Assembly: GCA_963741355.1 (NCBI GenBank)
Contig: CAVUIG010000017.1
Span: 1 to 64,000, forward strand
Direction of reading: 5' to 3'
Source: CAIWHR01 sp963741355
GTDB lineage: Bacteria; Pseudomonadota; Gammaproteobacteria; Burkholderiales; Casimicrobiaceae
DNA length: 64,000 bases
In this document: positions 61,630 to 64,000 of the stretch, one piece after another
How positions within the stretch are numbered: position 1 is the stretch's first letter
Layout: every line of letters begins with the position of its first letter
Notes under the pieces: model-generated
Databases searched by the model: none
What the model saw: only the letters and a program-made list of their open reading frames with translations
What the model was told of the DNA's origin: nothing
Made by a program: the position numbers and the translations under genes

Positions 61630-61699
61630 TCAGCAACGGCGGACGTTCGGCGTCATGGACCGCATTGTGCCACCCCGGCCATCGGAGGCCGCGCTGCGC

Positions 61700-61705
61700 T
61701 AGAAT
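61700..61705 (+). promoter_or_regulatory. Candidate -10 element for the GS-like operon
   Basis: TAGAAT, 85 bp before the start at 61790. No clear -35 upstream. An SD-like CCGGAGGAG lies just before the ATG. Confidence 0.4.
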
Positions 61706-61789
61706 CGCGCTGCCACGAACGATTTCCGATGCCCGAGGCCGCGCGCGCCACAGAACGCGCGCGCCAGACCCCCGCACCCGGAGGAGCCG

Positions 61790-63164
61790 ATGCCGAATTC
61801 CATGCCGGCAAGCAAAGTGATTGCCGCCGTTCGCAATGCCCCCGGAAACCGGGTCAAGGTCGCGTGCTCCGACATCGACGGCGTCCTGCGCGGCAAGTAC
61901 ATCCACAAGGAGAAGTTCTACTCCGCGGTCGACGGTGGATTCGGCTTCTGCGACGTGGTGTTCGGCTGGGACATGATGGACGTCACCTACGACAACACGA
62001 CGATGACGGGCTGGCACAAGGGGTTTCCCGACGCCGTCGCGCGGATCGACCTCGGCACGTTCCGCACGGTGCCGTGGGACGACGGCGTGCCGTTCTTCCT
62101 CGGCGAGTTCGTGCACCAGGTCAAGGGCCGCGAGGCGCCGCTGCCGATCTGTCCGCGGCAGGTGCTGAAACGAGTGCTGAAGCGTGCGGAAAAGCTCGGC
62201 GTGATGCCGATGTGCGGAATGGAATTCGAGTGGTTCAACTTCGCCGAGACGCCGTACTCGTGGGCGCAGAAGAAAGGCGTCGGTCCGACGCCGATCACGC
62301 CCGGCATGTTCGGTTACTCGCTGCTGCGCGCGAACGAGAATCGCGAGTTCTTCGCGGCGCTGATGGCGGATACGGAAGCCTTCGGCATTCCGATCGAGGG
62401 GCTGCACACCGAGACCGGGCCCGGCGTGTACGAAGTCGCGATCCTGTTCTCGGAAGCGCTCGAATCGGCCGACCGCGCGATCCTCTTCAAGACCGCGGCC
62501 AAGGAGATCGGCGCCCGCTTCGGCATCATGCCGAGCTTCATGGCCAAGTGGAATCCGCAGCTGCCCGGCTGCTCGGGCCACATCCACCAGTCGCTCTCCG
62601 ACGGGAAGAAGAATCTCTTCGCCGATGCCAAGGGCCGGAATGGCATGAGCCGGCTCTTCGAGAGCTATCTCGCGGGACAGGTCGCGGGACTGATGGAGCT
62701 GGCGCCGATGTACTGGCCGACGATCAACAGCTACAAGCGCCTCGTCGACGGCTTCTGGGCGCCGGTGAAGCCGACGTGGGGACTCGACAACCGCACGGCG
62801 AGCTTTCGCGTGATCGCGAGCTCGCCCAAGGCGACGCGCCTCGAGACGCGCTGCCCGGGCGCCGACATGAATCCCGTATCTCGCCGCCGCCGCGTGCATC
62901 GCGGCGGGACTTGCGGGCGTCGAGAAGAAACTGAAGCTCACTGCCAAACCCATACACGGCACGAACCAGGGCGCCGAGCACATCGCGCGGGCGCCGCGCA
63001 CGCTGATCGAGACGACGCGGATCTTTCGCGAGTCGAAGCTCGCGCGCGACTGGTTCGGCGACGAGTTCGTCGATCATTTCGCCGCGACCCGCGAGTGGGA
63101 GTGGAGGCAGTGGCTCGACGCCGTCACCGACTGGGAGATGAAACGTTACTTCGAAATCATCTGA
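61790..63164 (+). CDS. Glutamine synthetase-like amide ligase (one frame break)
   Basis: About 457 residues. The GS beta-grasp/catalytic fold: KVACSDIDGVLRGKYIHKEK, DVVFGWDMMDVTYDNTT, MCGMEFEWFNFAETPYSW with a metal-binding Glu, EGLHTETGPGVYEVAILFSE (second Glu pair), GIMPSFMAKWNPQLPGCSGH with IHQSLSDGKKNLF (third site), NSYKRLVDGFWAPVKPTWG (ATP/Arg region) and TRLETRCPGADMNPY. A frame change near 62875 is followed by KLKLTAKPIHGTNQGAEHIA. It belongs to the non-GlnA amide-ligase group (PuuA/GlnT-like), which couples glutamate to amines. The downstream GNAT and dehydrogenase genes argue for amine or amino-alcohol metabolism rather than nitrogen assimilation. Confidence 0.88.
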
Positions 63165-63675
63165 GATCGCGATCCGCCGCCTCGAGCCCGCCGACGCCGC
63201 GACCTATCGCGCGCTCAGGCTGCGCGGTCTCGCCGAGCATCCCGATGCGTTCACGTCGAGCCATGACGAGGAAGCCGCCAAGCCCCTTTCGCAAAGCGCG
63301 CACCGCCTCTCGCCCGACAGCGGCGACGTCCTGTACGGCGCGTTCGTCGACGGCGCGCTGGTCGGCGTCGTGGGCTGGTCGCGCGATGCGCGCGCCAAGA
63401 ACCGGCATGGGATCAAGGTCGTCGGCATGTTCGTGGCGCCCGAGCATCGGCGTCGCGGCGTGGGCACCGCGCTGCTCGCGCATCTCGTCGCCGACGTCCG
63501 CCGCGACCCCAGCATCCTTCAGCTCATCCTCACGGTCACCCATACAAACCATGCCGCGCGCACGCTCTATGAGCGCGCCGGCTTCCGCTCGTTCGGCGTC
63601 GAGCCGCGCGCGATCCGCGTCGATGGCGAGTTCTTCGACAAGAATCACATGATCCTTTTCCTCGAGCAGCGATGA
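63145..63675 (+). CDS. GNAT-family acetyltransferase
   Basis: About 175 residues, no standard start codon in frame near the beginning (the frame opens just after a TGA at 63139, inside the end of the GS-like gene). IAIRRLEPADAATYRALRLR is the GNAT N-terminus. GALVGVVGWSRDAR leads to the acetyl-CoA loop VVGMFVAPEHRRRGVGTALL (R/Q-x-x-G-x-G/A), and TNHAARTLYERAGFRSFGVE is the usual end motif. Either a rare start or a missing base near 63150 explains the lack of ATG. The ATGA overlap with the next gene and GS-gene overlap show one operon. Confidence 0.8.
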   Translation, partial: VTSKSSEIAIRRLEPADAATYRALRLRGLAEHPDAFTSSHDEEAAKPLSQSAHRLSPDSGDVLYGAFVDGALVGVVGWSRDARAKNRHGIKVVGMFVAPEHRRRGVGTALLAHLVADVRRDPSILQLILTVTHTNHAARTLYERAGFRSFGVEPRAIRVDGEFFDKNHMILFLEQR

Positions 63676-64000
63676 CCACCACCACGATCAGCTTTCCGAC
63701 CACCATCCATTTCGGACCCGGCACGCGCAAGCTCGTCGGCGAGCACCTGCGCGCTCATGGCAAGAAACGCCCGCTCGTCGTCACCGACCGCGGCGTCGCC
63801 GCGCTGCCGCTGCTGAAGACCGTGACGGATGAGCTGACCGGTCTCAAGTTTGCGGTCTACTCCGGCATCTGGGGCAATCCGGTGAAAAGCCAGGTCGAAG
63901 GCGGCGTCGCGGCCTTCAAGGCGCACAAGGCCGACTCGATCATCGGCCTGGGTGGCGGCGCCGCACTCGATGTCGCGAAGGCGATCGCGCTGATGGCGAC
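63672..64000 (+). CDS. Iron-containing alcohol dehydrogenase (partial, runs off window)
   Basis: First 109 residues. MTTTTISFPTTIHFGPGTRK, LVVTDRGVAALPLLKTVTDE and GLKFAVYSGIWGNPVKSQVE, then the NAD(P)-binding loop DSIIGLGGGAALDVAKAIAL with the GGGxxxDxAK signature of group III dehydrogenases. The metal-binding His/Asp residues lie beyond the window. Coupled to the GNAT gene by ATGA (63672-63675). Probably oxidises or reduces an alcohol/aldehyde made in the amine route suggested by the operon. Confidence 0.88.
   Translation, partial: MTTTTISFPTTIHFGPGTRKLVGEHLRAHGKKRPLVVTDRGVAALPLLKTVTDELTGLKFAVYSGIWGNPVKSQVEGGVAAFKAHKADSIIGLGGGAALDVAKAIALMA

Overview
The window is a GC-rich bacterial chromosome segment that looks betaproteobacterial. 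The evidence is gene order: pyrG-kdsA-eno-ftsB in one run and smc-zipA-ligA in another, both typical of that class. An OxyR-type regulator keeps both redox cysteines, and paired ppsA and ppsR genes and a branched-chain amino acid ABC system are also present. I cannot name the order or genus. Many unmistakable housekeeping genes (eno, galU, ligA, zipA, smc) are each interrupted by one or more single-base frame changes. This is the pattern of an assembly with uncorrected indels, so most frame breaks below are read as sequence error and each locus is annotated over its full length.

Layout. 1-6.4 kb is an accessory, gene-poor stretch: a broken two-component system, a GIY-YIG protein, palindromes, a tandem hairpin array, and a large serine recombinase whose frame runs into the 3' end of tRNA-Glu. 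6.4-15.8 kb holds tRNA-Glu and tRNA-Ala, an SDR oxidoreductase, PEP synthase (ppsA), an XRE regulator, a PHP phosphoesterase, the PEP synthase regulatory kinase (ppsR), a ribokinase-family gene, an exported protein and a SpoU methyltransferase. 15.8-21.6 kb is the minus-strand core run gltX, pyrG, kdsA, eno, ftsB.

21.7-28.2 kb is the most interesting block. It is a four-gene minus-strand operon of circularly permuted ATP-grasp, alpha-E protein, proteasome-like Anbu peptidase, and a transglutaminase/DUF2126 protein. This conserved but functionally unresolved gene set is predicted to make and process peptides or peptide tags. A terminator-like hairpin lies in its leader and an inverted repeat lies upstream. 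28.4-37.8 kb holds tRNA-Val, oxyR overlapping galU, a 286-bp MITE-like element that supplies the stop codon of ligA, then ligA, zipA and smc.

37.9-50.9 kb holds two complete dipeptide/oligopeptide ABC importers facing away from each other, the left one with an M20 amidohydrolase embedded. 50.9-54.8 kb holds rlmB, tRNA-Thr, small exported or hypothetical genes and a haem-motif protein. 54.9-58.9 kb is a branched-chain amino acid-type ABC operon with a fused LivH-LivM permease and no livF. 58.9-64 kb holds metC-like and gntK genes, an EamA exporter, and a coupled glutamine synthetase-like, GNAT and iron-type alcohol dehydrogenase operon that runs off the window.

Taken together the segment encodes peptide and amino-acid uptake, gluconeogenic control, envelope and cell-division functions, plus the Anbu peptide-processing module.
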